Assembly: GCA_009731375.1 (NCBI GenBank) | Contig: BJOX01000167.1 | Span: 749,181 to 813,180, forward strand | DNA from: Paulinella micropora | Lineage: Eukaryota; Cercozoa; Imbricatea; Euglyphida | Direction of reading: 5' to 3' | Length of the DNA stretch: 64,000 nucleotides | Shown here: one piece after another, positions 1 through 64,000 of the stretch | How the letters are laid out: each line of letters opens with the position of its first letter | How positions within the stretch are numbered: the first letter of the stretch is position 1 | The notes under the pieces: generated by a model | Databases searched by the model: none | What the model saw: the letters and a program-made list of their open reading frames with translations, nothing else | Told to the model about the DNA's origin: nothing | Position numbers and translations under genes: made by a program

Positions 1-43
1 ATTGCCTTTTTCTTCAACGTCCTTCCTCCTCTTCTTTTTCCAG

Positions 44-150
44 AACACAGTCTACCCGTGATTCCCATCCCGGACACATGCACAGTACACAAATTATTGT
101 TTGATGTGAAACTGCGTTCCTTTGCAAGGACTACATTCCTTTGCGACATC
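44..150 (+). CDS. Possible upstream exon of gene A
   Basis: A good acceptor (CTTTTTCCAG, ending at 43) is followed by a unique stretch with an open frame starting at 46 (HSLPVIPIPDTCTVHKLLFD and on). No convincing donor is visible before the CTAT repeat begins near 150. GT at 85 and GT at 106 are candidates, so the 3' boundary is unknown. Confidence 0.35.
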
Positions 151-231
151 TCATCTATCTATCTACTCCATTTATCTACTCCATTTATCTACTCCATCAA
201 TCTACTCTATCTATCTACTCCATCTATCCAC

Positions 232-279
<48 letters not shown>

Positions 280-283
280 ATAG

Positions 284-47200
<46,917 letters not shown>

Positions 47201-47212
47201 TTTCTTAATTCT

Positions 47213-47461
47213 TTAATTGGAAGTACCGGTAATCATGACTTCAAGCGCTTTGTTCCTCTGCCAATCCTTGCCTCTCAAATGTGTGTAATTGATGAGAGCT
47301 TTGAGTTGAAGCACTCCGACGTGACCAGACCAGAATACTATTAACAATACGCTTAAATTCATTGTATTAATACCAAACTTAAGAACCGGAAGGTCTCCTG
47401 ATGCAACTTTTTTCCCTGAAAAACAGTTGACTGCCTTTACCTCTGCCTTGAACATTAACAC
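47213..47461 (-). pseudogene. Possible retroelement relic, 82 codons
   Basis: Open frame on the - strand just after gene A stops. A segment near LPVLKFG and VGVLQLKAL is loosely like the post-RT region of LINE-type proteins. The resemblance is weak and the ORF short. It could instead be gene A 3' UTR. Confidence 0.2.
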
Positions 47462-47470
47462 ATGATTTAG

Positions 47471-47512
47471 CGCAAAGGTGCGAGCACGGTCACTCGTGGT
47501 CCGGTAAACCCC
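47471..47512. repeat. Inverted stub of the terminal repeat
   Basis: About 42 bp (with GGTCACTCGTGGTCCGGTAA) forms the inverted complement of 47649-47690 inside the terminal repeat. A second inverted pair, GGGCCCCCGAAACT at 47556-47569 and its near complement at 48090-48103, brackets the repeat. Confidence 0.6.
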
Positions 47513-47622
47513 AGTGTTATTAATATTATTAATAATTACATATTTTAAAAGTCGAGGGCCCCCGAAACTCAGTGTCCATCAGTGTAGGGAATGATAGACT
47601 GTACAGAGTGACTGAGCCCTCG

Positions 47623-48085
47623 CTTTCAAGAATCGTTATTTATTAACAGGGGTTTACCAGACCACGAGTGACCATGCTCACCCCTTTGCCATAAGAACGA
47701 GTAAGTGTAGGGTTTTGTTAGAGAGAAAAAGGTAAGAGCAAGGTGAGTGTGTGTTCTCCAATGCATGTGAGCGGAGTGTGCTCACTTCGAAGGTTCTGAG
47801 CGGGAAGTCTGTGATACAGAACTGGTTTTGGTTGTCTGGTAACGGATGTAGTTATATTAGAGTGGAAGGTTAAGTAGCACGGCCAGTGAGAGAAAAATTA
47901 CAAGTTGATATGGGTAAAAGAGTAATTAGTCAGAGTAAAGGGGAAATTGTTCAGTGCACCTGGGGCGAGAAAAGACAGTAGGCTGGTAAAGAATAGAAAT
48001 AAGTTTGATTGGATTGTATGAAGTTGCGTTGCAGTAGATTTAACAGTAAAACGTATTAGTAGATTTATCAGTTCCTTAATGAATT
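47623..48085 (-). repeat. Terminal direct repeat, 3' side of the element
   Basis: 463 bp aligning throughout with 54628-55107, starting CTTTCAAGAATCGTTATT and ending GTTCCTTAATGAAT. Small indels separate the two copies, so the insertion is not recent. Confidence 0.85.
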
Positions 48086-48659
48086 AGTTAGTTCCGGGGG
48101 CCCCGGTTAATCAGCCCGGGAGCCTGCAGTGCATGAAGAAAGTAAAGTATATGATATAGATATATATTGAAAGCTGTTGTAAGTTATGAGCATGTTTAAC
48201 AAATAGAGGCTGAGGAATGAGTACTGGAATTAATGACTCTACTATTATGACTATCATGAGTCGGTGGCTTGTGGGAAGGATTTTTGCAAGAATTGTCATT
48301 GTTCTGTATAATATTAATATGTCAGTGCGCTTCGTAGATACTTCGGTAGGTGAGCAAAGGTATCGTCCGGACGACGATGGCGAGGTTACTCCATTCTTCA
48401 GGGGCAGAGGTAATATACGCCGCGATCAAGGGGCAGCTTTCCAGATGGAAAATGGATAGGCTTCGTTCTTCCACCATAAGTTGCAATGTAGCTGATAGGA
48501 GAATATCTTCCGAGTTAGTTTGGCGCGCAACGTTTGCTAGCATGCCAACAAGAGTTGCATGAAGTATCGTACGATCATCGGATATGAGGGGAATATGGCG
48601 GAAGGCGCGGCATTGGTTGATAATTATGGGATATCATATCCTTCCAGTTTTTGAAGAGG

Positions 48660-49792
48660 GGTCGGATGTTGAATCCCAGGGCCGGGTCCTGATGCAATTG
48701 TATGGACGTTCCCGCAAAGTCCACTTCGAAAGTATTATTGACTTGCTTCAGCATGCTTTCTTCCAGTTTAAGGCCGCCTGTGTAGACATGGGGTTGCGAT
48801 GGTGATTCGATGGTAGTGCCAGAGTCACGTATTGCTTGCAGTATTTTCTGGGCTTCTTTGACTTCAAGTTCGTCGTCCCAATTTGCTAGTATAAGTACTA
48901 TGATAGAAGGTCGTCAATTTGAGATGATGGTGTTAGTAGCGCACGGATTAAGACTGCTTCGTCGCACATGCACTTCATCTGCGCGAGGGGGGAAGATAGA
49001 TATCCACCGATCGGGCGTCCATCCTTCTGAACGAAGACAGCATCACCAAGAGTGAAGTGGGAGTGAGCGAAGTCCAGTGACACAATATTGATTATGTCGT
49101 CAAACGTGAAGGCAATGTAGTCTTGCGGAGCGTAGCTGCGGTTCCACCAATATCATACTTGCCATTCTGTTTGAGGGTTTTGGAAATGTATATTATTGAC
49201 TTCCAGTTTCTAGATTTGGGGGGTTGGAAGATGATATGGGCAAGGGCGAAACGTAGGGATTGCATTGTACTGGATTGAGCTAGCCACGTAAACATCTGCT
49301 TTACATCGAATTGGAAGGCTTTTATGGTACGTTTCAGAGCTGCTCATTTGCGTTGGTATTAGAGAAGGTATGGTAGGCGCGATTGAGATGAGGTCGTATT
49401 TCATCAAGTCTGTTTAAGTTAAAGGTGCGTACACGATGGGAGAGCTCTATGGTGAGGAAGTTAAGGATCTTTCCCACTCTGCGAAGAATTGAGCGCCAGG
49501 GGGATCGGGCTTGGTTGCAAATCAGTCTAGTCTTGTTGGCAGGATCTTTGTTTTTAGGTAATAGAGTAGTTGAGTGGATCGTTGCTTTCCGGGTTCGGAG
49601 GGAACCAAATCGTTGGAGGTTGTGCTTCTCAAAATCCGTGCGGTAGGCGTGTAGCAGTTCGGTTCGGTCCACTTTGACAAAGAGGAAGGAGGGCGCCTGG
49701 ACTACCTCTTTTTGTATGCGTTCCCAGGTTAGGACTGGGCTGCATTCAACCCATAGTTGATTGTTGTTTTTATCGAGGGCTTGGACTACCAT
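48660..49792 (-). pseudogene. Reverse transcriptase, frameshifted
   Basis: Fingers region 49792-49334 (contains NKTRLICNQARSPW). Motif A is FQFDVKQMFTWLA (about 49278-49316). A motif B-like IGGYLSSPLAQ lies at about 48979-49011. A motif C-like LANWDDELEV lies at about 48860-48890. The fingers, A, B and C sit in successively different frames, so at least three indels have occurred. In motif C the aromatic residue before x-D-D is Asn (N-W-D-D), which is atypical. Confidence 0.65.
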
Positions 49793-49913
49793 CCGGGAGA
49801 GGCGTATCCTTGCTTGCGTGATGTCTTTCTCCGTAATTGATTTTGGGGGCGGTTTGGGGCAAGTTTCACTTAGGGATTTGTGCTTGTCAATGAGACGACC
49901 AAGTAGATGCTTA

Positions 49914-50900
49914 TTAGTAGACGGTGCGGTAGTTTTTCAGCCAGGTGTTACCCATTCTTCCCAAGGTTTCTTTTTGCGATGCTAGCCGGAAGGAGGCGTG
50001 CGATGACCAGATGTTTTTGCTCCAGCTTCGACATGTAAAGGCAGGTTTCTTCATTATATGTGGTTGAAGTTTAAAATGCGCAAGATGTCGTGGGAGATTG
50101 ATAAGTCTTGACGCGATAGAGGCTGGCCTTTTGTAGCTAACTTTGCATAGCGAGAGAAAAGTTTTCCTCATGTTTTTATCAGAGAGAAAGATTCGCAGTA
50201 CAAGTTCCTGAAGGGTGCGGAGAGATCTTCTGGTAACGCACATTCTATCGTTCATTTCCATGATGTTTTGTCAATGGACAAGATGAGAGGATGTTTCTTC
50301 CTTATGTGGTGTGACAGTACATTACAGGCATAGAGTTTGGTACGGTGATTTTCGATGTTCTGCGCTTGTTGCCATATACGTAGTGCTTGGTAAGCTGTTG
50401 CTTTGCGTATGTGTTTGATCCAACGGTAGGGGTGGTATGCGATAAGTTCAACGTGTAGGTCTTCAGTTAGTTCAAGGATTGTTCCTGAATTGGACATACG
50501 AAGTACGCAGCGAGCTCCAGGTTTCGTTAGATAGCATCCGGCTGTGGTTGAGCGTAGTAATACGTATGGTTGGTGTGTTGATATCTGGGACCCTTCGTAG
50601 ATTTTTGTGGCTCCATAGAAGCGCGATATTTTGTCCCAAATTCAATCGTTTAAACCATGCCCGTTGCCGTGTTTTCGAAGTTGAAAAACAGTGTTAGGGT
50701 CAAGGTCATCGAAGATAGCAGAGATGGAGTGGCGTATGAGCGGAAATCCTTGGCTTGGTATGGCTTCCCAGAAGGTAAGGTTGCTGGTATGTCCTTGGGC
50801 ATTGGCAAGACTTCTGCATTGCATGGAGCATATGAACGGTTGCAGACTTCGTGTGGGAATACACGTCGGGGGCGAGAAAAGGGTCTTGGGATGTCATTGG
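49914..50900 (-). pseudogene. Linker region of retroelement polyprotein
   Basis: Overlapping ORFs at 50261-49914 and 50497-50252, and the end of 51045-50650, are basic and helical and lie between the endonuclease and RT parts in shifting frames. There is no recognisable domain. Confidence 0.4.
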
Positions 50901-50959
50901 TGCGAAACGTTGCTGAGGGATAGGCTCTACGTTGCATGTTGAGGGTCGGTTTTAGCCAA

Positions 50960-51390
50960 GCGATGAATTTAGCCTCCATGCTACGTCGGTTGGTTAGGGC
51001 TGAGTCTTGTTCCATTTTCGTCTCTGATTGCGTGAGGGGTCCCATTTATTTAGAAGGAGAGGTATGGATATGAAGCGGTGCATTACTAGTTGACGACCAA
51101 AGGTTAGGAAACGAGTTTGTCCTGGTTGGTGCCGTTTTGAGGTATTGAAGTTCCGCATTCCCCTGAGTTCCGACTTCATTCTCTTTTCCCATTGGAAGGA
51201 CTCACCGATGTAGCTATGTACAGTGCCTGGTGCGACTATGCCATAGATAACCTGCATTCTCCCAGGGTCTGGGATGTCAAACGGAAAGGCTGCTCTGTTT
51301 TGACGTTGTAGTAGATGGAGCAGGTTTGAAGCGACGGAGGGCAGGGTCGGTATTGTTGAAGGTGAGGGCTGCGATTAGCATGTAGTAGAT
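50960..51390 (-). pseudogene. GIY-YIG endonuclease domain of retroelement
   Basis: The frame containing 51257-50994 reads VIYGIVAPGTVHSYIGES. The GIY-like YGI is near 51245 and YIG near 51212, followed by EKRMKSEL with the expected Arg. After one frameshift near 51040, NRRSMEAKFIAWLKPTLN supplies the Glu and Asn expected at the end of the domain. The upstream frame stays open to at least 51359 (LPSVASNLLHLLQRQN). Confidence 0.65.
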
Positions 51391-51699
51391 CGTTTTCATA
51401 AGGGGTGTATATGCAGACCAACGGATTCTTTTGGATTGGATGAGGGCTAGTTTCGAGTTGAGGAGTTGCGTGCTGAGTAGTCTGAAGAGTCTTCGGGCAA
51501 TGGTAAAGTTGGTGGATATAGCTATGGAGTGTCGCTGAGCGTCAGCAGAGATCCATTCCGACAGTTTTACTAGATAGCGTATCCTGTTTTTGAACTTGCG
51601 GAGAGTGCGTAGTGACGCGTCGATCCAGCGGAAACACTCCAGACATCCCTAGGTGGCCTTCTTGATGGTCTTGTCCTTCTTAATTTGTTTTCGGATTGA

Positions 51700-54189
51700 A
51701 TTGCGCAGACCCGGCGGAGAAAGAGCAAAGGCTGAGCACTGGTTTTGCAGGGATGGACTCCTTAGGGGCGGTTTTTGGTTGTTCAGCTTTTGGTTCTGGA
51801 TCATTCTTTTTTGTCTGCTCTGAGTCTTCTGCGTTGTCTTTTTCTTCAGTTATCTTGTTGGCGTCGTGCGGGGTTGGTTGTTCCAGCTCGGTTTGCTCCC
51901 TTGTTGGTTGGGTAGTCTTGTTTGGTGCACTAGTAGGAGTAATGGGTGTAGGTGGTAGCTCTTGCTTGCTGGAGTCGCCAGCGGCATCAGTGGACGGGGT
52001 TTGATTGTCGGGTTGGTTTGTCTTGCTCTCGGTCTCCAGTGCTGCGTTGACGAGCTGATGCTGCTGCTGCTGCTGTTACTGCTGCTGCTGCTGCTGGTGA
52101 CTGTTGTAGACGAGATTGAGCAAGGGGGTGTGTCACGGATATCACTTCTCACTACAGACGAAACAAGCGTTGTAGTGGGTCCCGCGGGAGTGGGGTTGGT
52201 TGTAGTGATGGCTGGGGGGTTGTTGTTCGCTCCAGTGCTTGGTTGTGTTGCTGCTGTTGCTCCTCGAGCTTGGTTTAGAAGGTTTGTGATTGCCTGCATG
52301 TTGGATTAAAGTGTCAGCAGTGCTTGGTGTTGGTTATTGCCAAGTTTGAATGCAAGTATTTGGTCGTCTTGAGCAACGTTAGCAGAGGTCTGAGCTGACG
52401 ATGATGATGACGACGATGACGAAGACGACGAGCTTGTTGGGTTCGGGGTCGATGATGCTGCAGTGACTTGAAGTCGGGCTAGCTTGTTGCAGTGCTTGTC
52501 TCCGAGAGACGGAGGTGTTTGGGTTTTGGGTCATAGCCTAGGGCAACGAATAGATTAGCATCATCTGCTCTTATATCAAGGTCATCGTCATTGGCAGGAT
52601 CACTGGAGGTATAATCGGCTGAGATCTTAGTTGGGGGCAGGGGTTTTGGTGGGAAGAGTATGGTATGGGGATTGCGTAAGTGGGCAAGGGGGACCGCTGG
52701 CTCATCATCTTCATCATCTTCTTCCTGCAGTTGCCATGCTTGTTTGTCGTTATGTGACGCTGCCGGTTTTCTTGTTGGTAGGGAGGGCGGTTGCGTTGAT
52801 GGCAAGGCGGGTGATTCCAAACGAGAGCTATAGACCAAAGGCAAAAGGGGAGTGTATGTTGTAGCTTTGTAAATACTATATAGGGCTGCTTGCAGGAGAA
52901 GCATCAATAGGTAAGATTTGTTTTTGGTTTTGTTCTAGGAGTAACCTCGATGAGCTACTGGTTTTAGAAGCTCGTTCTAGAGAGTCGGTGTTCGTCGTTT
53001 GTTCCTATTTTTGGTCATCGGTAGCAATAGGCGCATTTCCAGTCTCGGGCTGCTTGTCAGTGGTCTCGTTGCTTGATTCCATTTTACTCTTTTTGACTGG
53101 CTTGGCCACGTTTGAAGTAGTTCGGTCTTTGCGCTTCAGGATTATTGGGGCAGGTTCTCGTGCCAGTGCTGCCGGTTGGTCAGTTGCAGTAGTTGGTTGT
53201 AGTGTGCGTTGCGTAATGAGCTTGACCGGTACTTGGCGATAGTCCTTTGCGATACAGCCAGCGTCGTCGTAGTGCGTCTCAATGTAGGTCAGCATAGAGA
53301 GAAGTGCTTTGGCGAGGCAATCATTGAGTGCGTCTCCCATTCTCCAATGATGTTGCTGCTGTTGCACAGATTTCTTGAGGGTATCAAACCAGAGGCTAGA
53401 GATTTTAGATAAGTAGGAATTACTTCCGATTTCGTTTGCAGTCAGGGCTTCGTTCTCTTGTGTACCAGGTTCACGTTTGGTGGAGGTATGAGCGACATGC
53501 AGACGATCATAGAGGTGTGCTACTAACTTCCAAGACCAGTATCTATTTTTCGAAAGTAAGTATTAATATCATACCATCAAACGAAATGCAGTGAAGTTCA
53601 GAATCTTCCGGAAATCTTACATGACCGATTTGGCTGCTTCAATCATGGCTTTGTTCAGGGCTGACCGTTTGATTTTGTTGGGTGAGGTGTCATTTATCTG
53701 AGCCAGAAGAGTTTCAATGAAGTCACGGTGTGCTCCACCATAGAAAGGAATGAGAAGTGCAGTGCGTGGTTTCGTTCGCGATACAGGAGTTTGCAGCCAT
53801 GCGTTGATTCGTTCTTCATCTTTGTGCTTTTGATTGTTATCTGCACCTAGTTCAATCTTTTGACTCCTTGAGAGCAAGTCGTATTTCCATTAATAGGCTT
53901 GCCCATTTGAAAACTGCATGAAGAGAGTAGTGTGACAGACATCCAGAGTGGCCATGCGATCAAAGTGCAGTGGGGAGGCTTGGTGCTTGTTTCGGGGTCG
54001 TTGTTGTCGTGCGTGTTGTTGCGTGTCCTTCTTCTCTTTTTCTCTTTCTTTCCAGATACGGTCCATACTTTTCTGATAGCCCGGGATTAGGGGGATTGTT
54101 TGATTCCCGGCGTCATACTCCGTCTTCTTTGTGGTAGTGGCTGTAGTGGAGACTGAGAGCATGAGCGAGTTTGATTTTGTTGTCGTCAC
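51700..54189 (-). pseudogene. Gag-like low-complexity ORFs of retroelement
   Basis: ORFs at 54189-53890 (basic, Gln/Arg-rich, stop TAA, then open again in frame 53877-53617), 53367-53005, 52907-52479 (acidic EEDDEDDEP patch) and 52299-51850 (Ser- and Pro/Thr-rich). Composition suits an ORF1/Gag-type nucleic-acid-binding product, but no zinc knuckle or other motif is seen. Confidence 0.4.
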
Positions 54190-54627
54190 GGGCGACTAAC
54201 GAGAGCTGAATTCGTAGCTTTGCTTGGAGCTAGGTTGTGAGATTGAACTTTGCCACCGTCGGATGTGTTGTTCTTCTTCGCGAGTACGTGGTCTGTTGCT
54301 ATCTGAGGGGTAGCGTATGTTTGTTCGTGGGGATAAGGTTTGTCTCTTGCCTGAGTAGGAGCGTTGGTGGCTTCTTACGGGGCTTCGTCCTCGATGTGGG
54401 TCGTAGTTGCGTTTCTTATCATCGTGTTGGTTGGGCCTTTCAACAGTTGGTATGTGTTCCGAGTGGAATTTGATCTTCTTCCACTGTATGGTGAAGCTGA
54501 CCTGCTTCTTCGACTGCTCGTGCCATGACGTAGTGGATCTTGATTTCCATGATCATAGTTTCTGGAGCTGTCGCTAGGGCGTGACGGTTTGTTTCTTCCA
54601 AGATCATCGGATGATACTTCACCATGC

Positions 54628-55107
54628 CTTTCAAGAATAGTTATTTATTAACAGGGGTTTATCAGACCACGAGTGACAGTGCTCACCCCTTTGACCGGGC
54701 CATAAGAACGAGTAAGTGTAGGGTTTTGTCAGAGAGAAAAAGGTAAGGGTAAGGTAAAGTGCAAGGTGAGTGTGTGTTCTGCAGTGCATGTGAGCTGTGC
54801 TCACTTCGAGTCGAAGATTCTGAGCGGGAAGTCTATGGTACAGAATTGGTTTTGGTTATGTGGTAACGGATGTAGGTATGTTAGAGTGGAAGGTTAAGTA
54901 GCACGGCCAGCAACAGTGAGAGAAAAATTACAAGTTGATATCATCGGGGTAAAAGAGGAATTAGTAAGAGTAAAAGGGAAATTGTTCAGTGCACCTGGGG
55001 CGAGAAAAGACTGGTAAAGAATGGAAATAAGTTTGATTGGATTGTATTGTGTTGCAGTAAATTTAACAGTAAAACGTATTAGTAGATTTATCAGTTCCTT
55101 AATGAAT
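54628..55107 (-). repeat. Terminal direct repeat, 5' side of the element
   Basis: 480 bp, partner of 47623-48085 in the same orientation. By position it would carry the promoter of the - strand element. Confidence 0.85.
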
Positions 55108-55974
55108 AGTTACGCTGAAAGTTAATATATTAGAATTTATTTTTGTAGAAACGTACTCACAGGTTCAGGCCATCAATCTTGGAACTGATATTAATACTAT
55201 GATCTCAGAGTCAGGCCTGCCACTGTGCCCTCGTGCCTTTTAAAAGATTTCGGGTCCGGCAGAGCCGACGTGTGATAGATTTAGTTAGAGAGGTGTTTTG
55301 GCCCGCAGGGCATGTGTACCTGAAGCAGTGAGGAGGCACCTACGCCGTATGCCGGCCCACCCGACGGTATATAATGGCAATACTTACCGTTCCGGTCTGT
55401 CGGTTATCCAGGAATTTGATATAGCAGAAAGACGGAAAAACATAGCCACAGGTTTGTCTGGGGGAAAAGAAATGAACGTTCCGGTCTGTCGGTTATCCAG
55501 GAATTTGATATAGCAGAAAGATGGAAACATAGCCACAGGTTTGTCTGGGGGAAAAGAAATGAACGAGGAAGGTCTTGTTTGTTGCTTCCTCCAAGCACAT
55601 TCAATATCTCATAGCCGTGAGCAATTACCACATCAAAACTAAGAATCAAGAAAACGAGAAAGGTTCTAGAGAAAACAGAGAATATGTGTGCTTTCAGTTG
55701 TTTTCGCAGAGCCACTTTCCCAGACAATTCAGGGTCGGTGGCTTTCTCCACTCTTGTTTGCGTAAACTATACACCCATGTCTCATGTTCCCAGGCACATA
55801 TGAACGTTCTGACAGCAGCAATCTCTTTCTTGAAACTGGCAAGAGCTCACACTGATTGGTTTCTCAAAGAAAGACCTTCCTCCGTACATTCGAAACCTTC
55901 TACCCAGACATCCTTTTTTCCACCTTTCTGCTACATGTATATCAGGTCTGAAAATAATAATAATAATAATAATA

Positions 55975-56020
<46 letters not shown>

Positions 56021-56226
56021 GAAGAGTTTTCATTTTTACCTTAAACTAGAATCTAAACGTTCCACCTCCAAAACAACGAAAAAACATCCAAGCGTCAGCT
56101 ACCCACGACGCTTGACTTGCATGCCCAGCCACTCCCAACACAGAAACAGAAATAAGCACGCACATAGTCCTCCCTGCACCTATTACACACCAACCGCATC
56201 ACTTCTGTTCTCACCTTTCCCTAGTT
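55108..56226. other. Intergenic sequence with 89/88-bp tandem duplication
   Basis: Between the retroelement and the 3' end of gene B. It contains two tandem copies (55389-55477 and 55478-55565) beginning GTTCCGGTCTGTCGG and a TAA trinucleotide tract (about 55951-56017). ORFs here have no recognisable content. Both flanking genes end towards this region. Confidence 0.6.
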
Positions 56227-60886
<4,660 letters not shown>

Positions 60887-61075
60887 CTACAAGCACAATT
60901 TATCAAACTTAAAAATAGAAGGCGAAGGACTTTCAGCAGATGAAAAGGCTTTAGTGGCATGCGATGCACGTCATGCTTGGACATCAGGTTTACAAAATGG
61001 CATCAGCTTGATTTCTATAGAGCTGGAAAAAAATGTGGTGAGGCGGCGGTGCTGACCGCCCCAAGCAGAGGAACA
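60887..61075 (+). CDS. Candidate orphan exon
   Basis: The + frame through KIEGEGLSADEKALVACD, DARHAWTSGLQNG and SLISIELEKN is open and looks protein-like, unlike its surroundings. CTACAAG before it and AATGTG|GTGAGG after it could be splice sites. It might instead be 5' sequence of gene B on the other strand. I do not recognise it. Confidence 0.25.
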
Positions 61076-62320
61076 CTTTGCCCAGGGACGGCAGGAGCTC
61101 CTCCAGCTGTAAACTGGAGGTAAAATTGCCTGTAATGTCCACAAGAATGAATGTGTGGTAGTGAGAGGTAACAGTAAAGATCCATACCTCACGTTTTCTT
61201 GGTGTTTTCTTCCGTGGTTGTGTTGCTTACGCCCCGCTGCAAACACAAGAAATATTATGCGCTTGCGCCAAACGTGACAGCTCTTGGATGAGAATCATAC
61301 CTTGCGAGTCATGTGTCAGGAAAATGTCACAGTAGTTACAGTAATACTTCGGCATGGCTCCTGCTTGTTATTTGGCCTCCTGGCCCAATGATAGGGCTGT
61401 TGCTTGCTGTCCACGGCGGAAGTTACGTGTGGGCGTCTTTCTTCCTGAACAAACTGGACCTGACAAACGAAAAGCATATCACAAACACATCTTTGCTCTT
61501 TTTCCCTTTCTATTGGAAAGATCTCACACAAGCTGTCTTACTGTGTTTATTCCTTTCGCAGCGAATAAGAAGCATGTGTCATTTTCCTGAGTGGTCCAGA
61601 TCAAAGCGTGCGTGAGATCGAAGAAAAAACAAAACGAAGATGAGAGAAAATCCCGCAGAAATGCCTCTGGGTTTGCCTGCACATCTGCCTCTGGTCTCTC
61701 TTTCCCAATCAGAAAGCTTACCCACAAAAAATGACTGCCTACAACAATTGCTTGCATTTTCAAATAGCGGGCCGGCAAATGTAAGCACAGGGTACACAAG
61801 GGGCAAATGAGAAGCCAGCAGCTGAAAACATTTATCACAGAGCGGATGATGACAAATGCCGTACTTTACTGTCTCAAATGCCTTTCTCCAAACCGTTGAA
61901 CTAGAAAAGATTTGGGGTAGTCTAGGCGTTGGTAATAAGCTTAGTTCTTAGCAGCAGTAGGTAGCAAACACTCTGCGTTTGTGAGACAAATGTGGTTGGA
62001 ATGTATTACGGCTAAAGACTATTTAAAAAGCGCGTGTAAAAACCCATGTGCTGCATAGCCTCTTAGAAACAAGGTTATTCATATCTCCGGCGTTGTTGAA
62101 TATGTGGTTAGACTGTGGTTGGAGTACTGGTTGGGAGTGTGTTTGTGAGATTCGTGTAGGGTGAGTCTTGGGGCGAACAGCCATGGAAAATGTTCCTTTT
62201 ATAATTGACTTTTGTCCTTGCTCTTGCCTCTAAAATAATATTTCTTTGATCACCCTTGCTCGCTGAACGGCCATAGCATTTCTTGCAAACAGGAGCTATC
62301 ACTCCCGTTACCGACCTCAC
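61076..62320. other. Non-repetitive sequence without a supported gene
   Basis: About 1.2 kb of unique sequence with short ORFs on both strands (for example 61313-61615 + and 61838-61524 -). No motif, splice chain or RNA gene is recognised. It lies upstream of gene B as far as that gene is visible. Confidence 0.5.
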
Positions 62321-62324
62321 GCTC

Positions 62325-63449
<1,125 letters not shown>

Positions 63450-63452
<3 letters not shown>

Positions 63453-63478
63453 GTATGTATAACCTTCGTTCCCCCTCC

Positions 63479-63555
<77 letters not shown>

Positions 63556-63572
63556 GTGTGTGTGTGTGTATG

Positions 63573-63663
<91 letters not shown>

Positions 63664-63869
63664 AATCTATAGTGAATGCATGTTATGTATGTATGTGTAT
63701 ATGTTTGTACCTATCATTCGTGTTCAAGGCTATGCAATGTATGTTATGTATGTTATGTATGTTATGTATATTATGTTATGATATATATGTAATGCATGTA
63801 ATGTATGTTATGTATGTTATGCATGTTACGTATGCGAAGAAGGTAGTGTAATGTATGTTATGTATGTTA

Positions 63870-63922
<53 letters not shown>

Positions 63923-63923
63923 A

Positions 63924-64000
<77 letters not shown>
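63450..64000. repeat. CT, TA, GT and TATG repeat to the window end
   Basis: TA dimers (63560-63660 and 63930-64000) enclose a short less regular stretch (63662-63860) of TTATG-type units. No gene is seen. Confidence 0.9.

Larger units (their letters stand above)
47623..55107 (-). mobile_element. Decayed retroelement with GIY-YIG upstream of RT
   Basis: About 7.5 kb bounded by direct repeats (47623-48085 and 54628-55107) and read on the - strand. In transcription order it holds low-complexity gag-like ORFs (54189-51700), a GIY-YIG domain (about 51390-50960), a linker of broken ORFs (50650-49800) and reverse-transcriptase motifs (49800-48660). A GIY-YIG nuclease placed before the RT is the permuted order known from the Naiad/Chlamys branch of Penelope-like elements. 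LTR-like flanking repeats also occur in Penelope-like elements. Several frameshifts and stops interrupt the coding region. The neighbouring host gene is intact, so this is likely real decay and not poor assembly. It is inserted about 420 bp past the stop of gene A. Confidence 0.7.

Noticed and set aside
47623-55107. Classical LTR retrotransposon
   Set aside because: No protease, integrase or RNase H motif was found. A GIY-YIG-like domain is present instead, and the repeats do not show clear TG...CA ends.

Overview
The window looks like nuclear DNA from a microbial eukaryote (protist or alga). It has a very long intron-rich gene, GT-AG splicing, a degenerate retroelement, MITE-like repeats and no prokaryotic gene organisation. 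The lineage cannot be named from the sequence. More than three quarters of the window is simple repeat: GTAT, CTAT, GATA and ACTT tetramers, TA, CT and GA dimers, and 9-bp minisatellites. Almost every long ORF in it is translated microsatellite and not a gene.

Gene A (+ strand, 284-47200, its 5' end lying before the window) was reconstructed by hand from unique islands between microsatellites. Forty-four exons with splice signals at both ends join in one frame. The exon lengths sum to 4,428 nt, exactly 1,476 codons including the stop. The product is a long helical protein of HEAT/ARM character. Exons 2-5 and 10-11 faintly recall tubulin-folding cofactor D, but I do not claim a family. Its introns are almost pure microsatellite. 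About 18 of its exons are accompanied by one to ten partial tandem copies.

Gene B (- strand, 60886-56227) encodes a proline/glycine-rich low-complexity protein. At least five exons join in one frame, with a duplicated Met-Pro-rich exon repeated about eight times in the middle.

Between the two genes, at 47.6-55.1 kb, lies a decayed retroelement read on the - strand. It is bounded by 463/480-bp direct repeats. A GIY-YIG endonuclease domain lies upstream of a reverse transcriptase, the permuted order reported for some Penelope-like elements, with gag-like low-complexity ORFs before them. Frameshifts separate its RT motifs.

Other mobile DNA is a hairpin MITE family (at least seven copies), a 481-bp dispersed repeat (two full copies plus a fragment) and a 119-bp MITE. 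The right end (62.3-64.0 kb) is CT, CA and TA repeat. Six assembly gaps are present, most beside G or C homopolymers.
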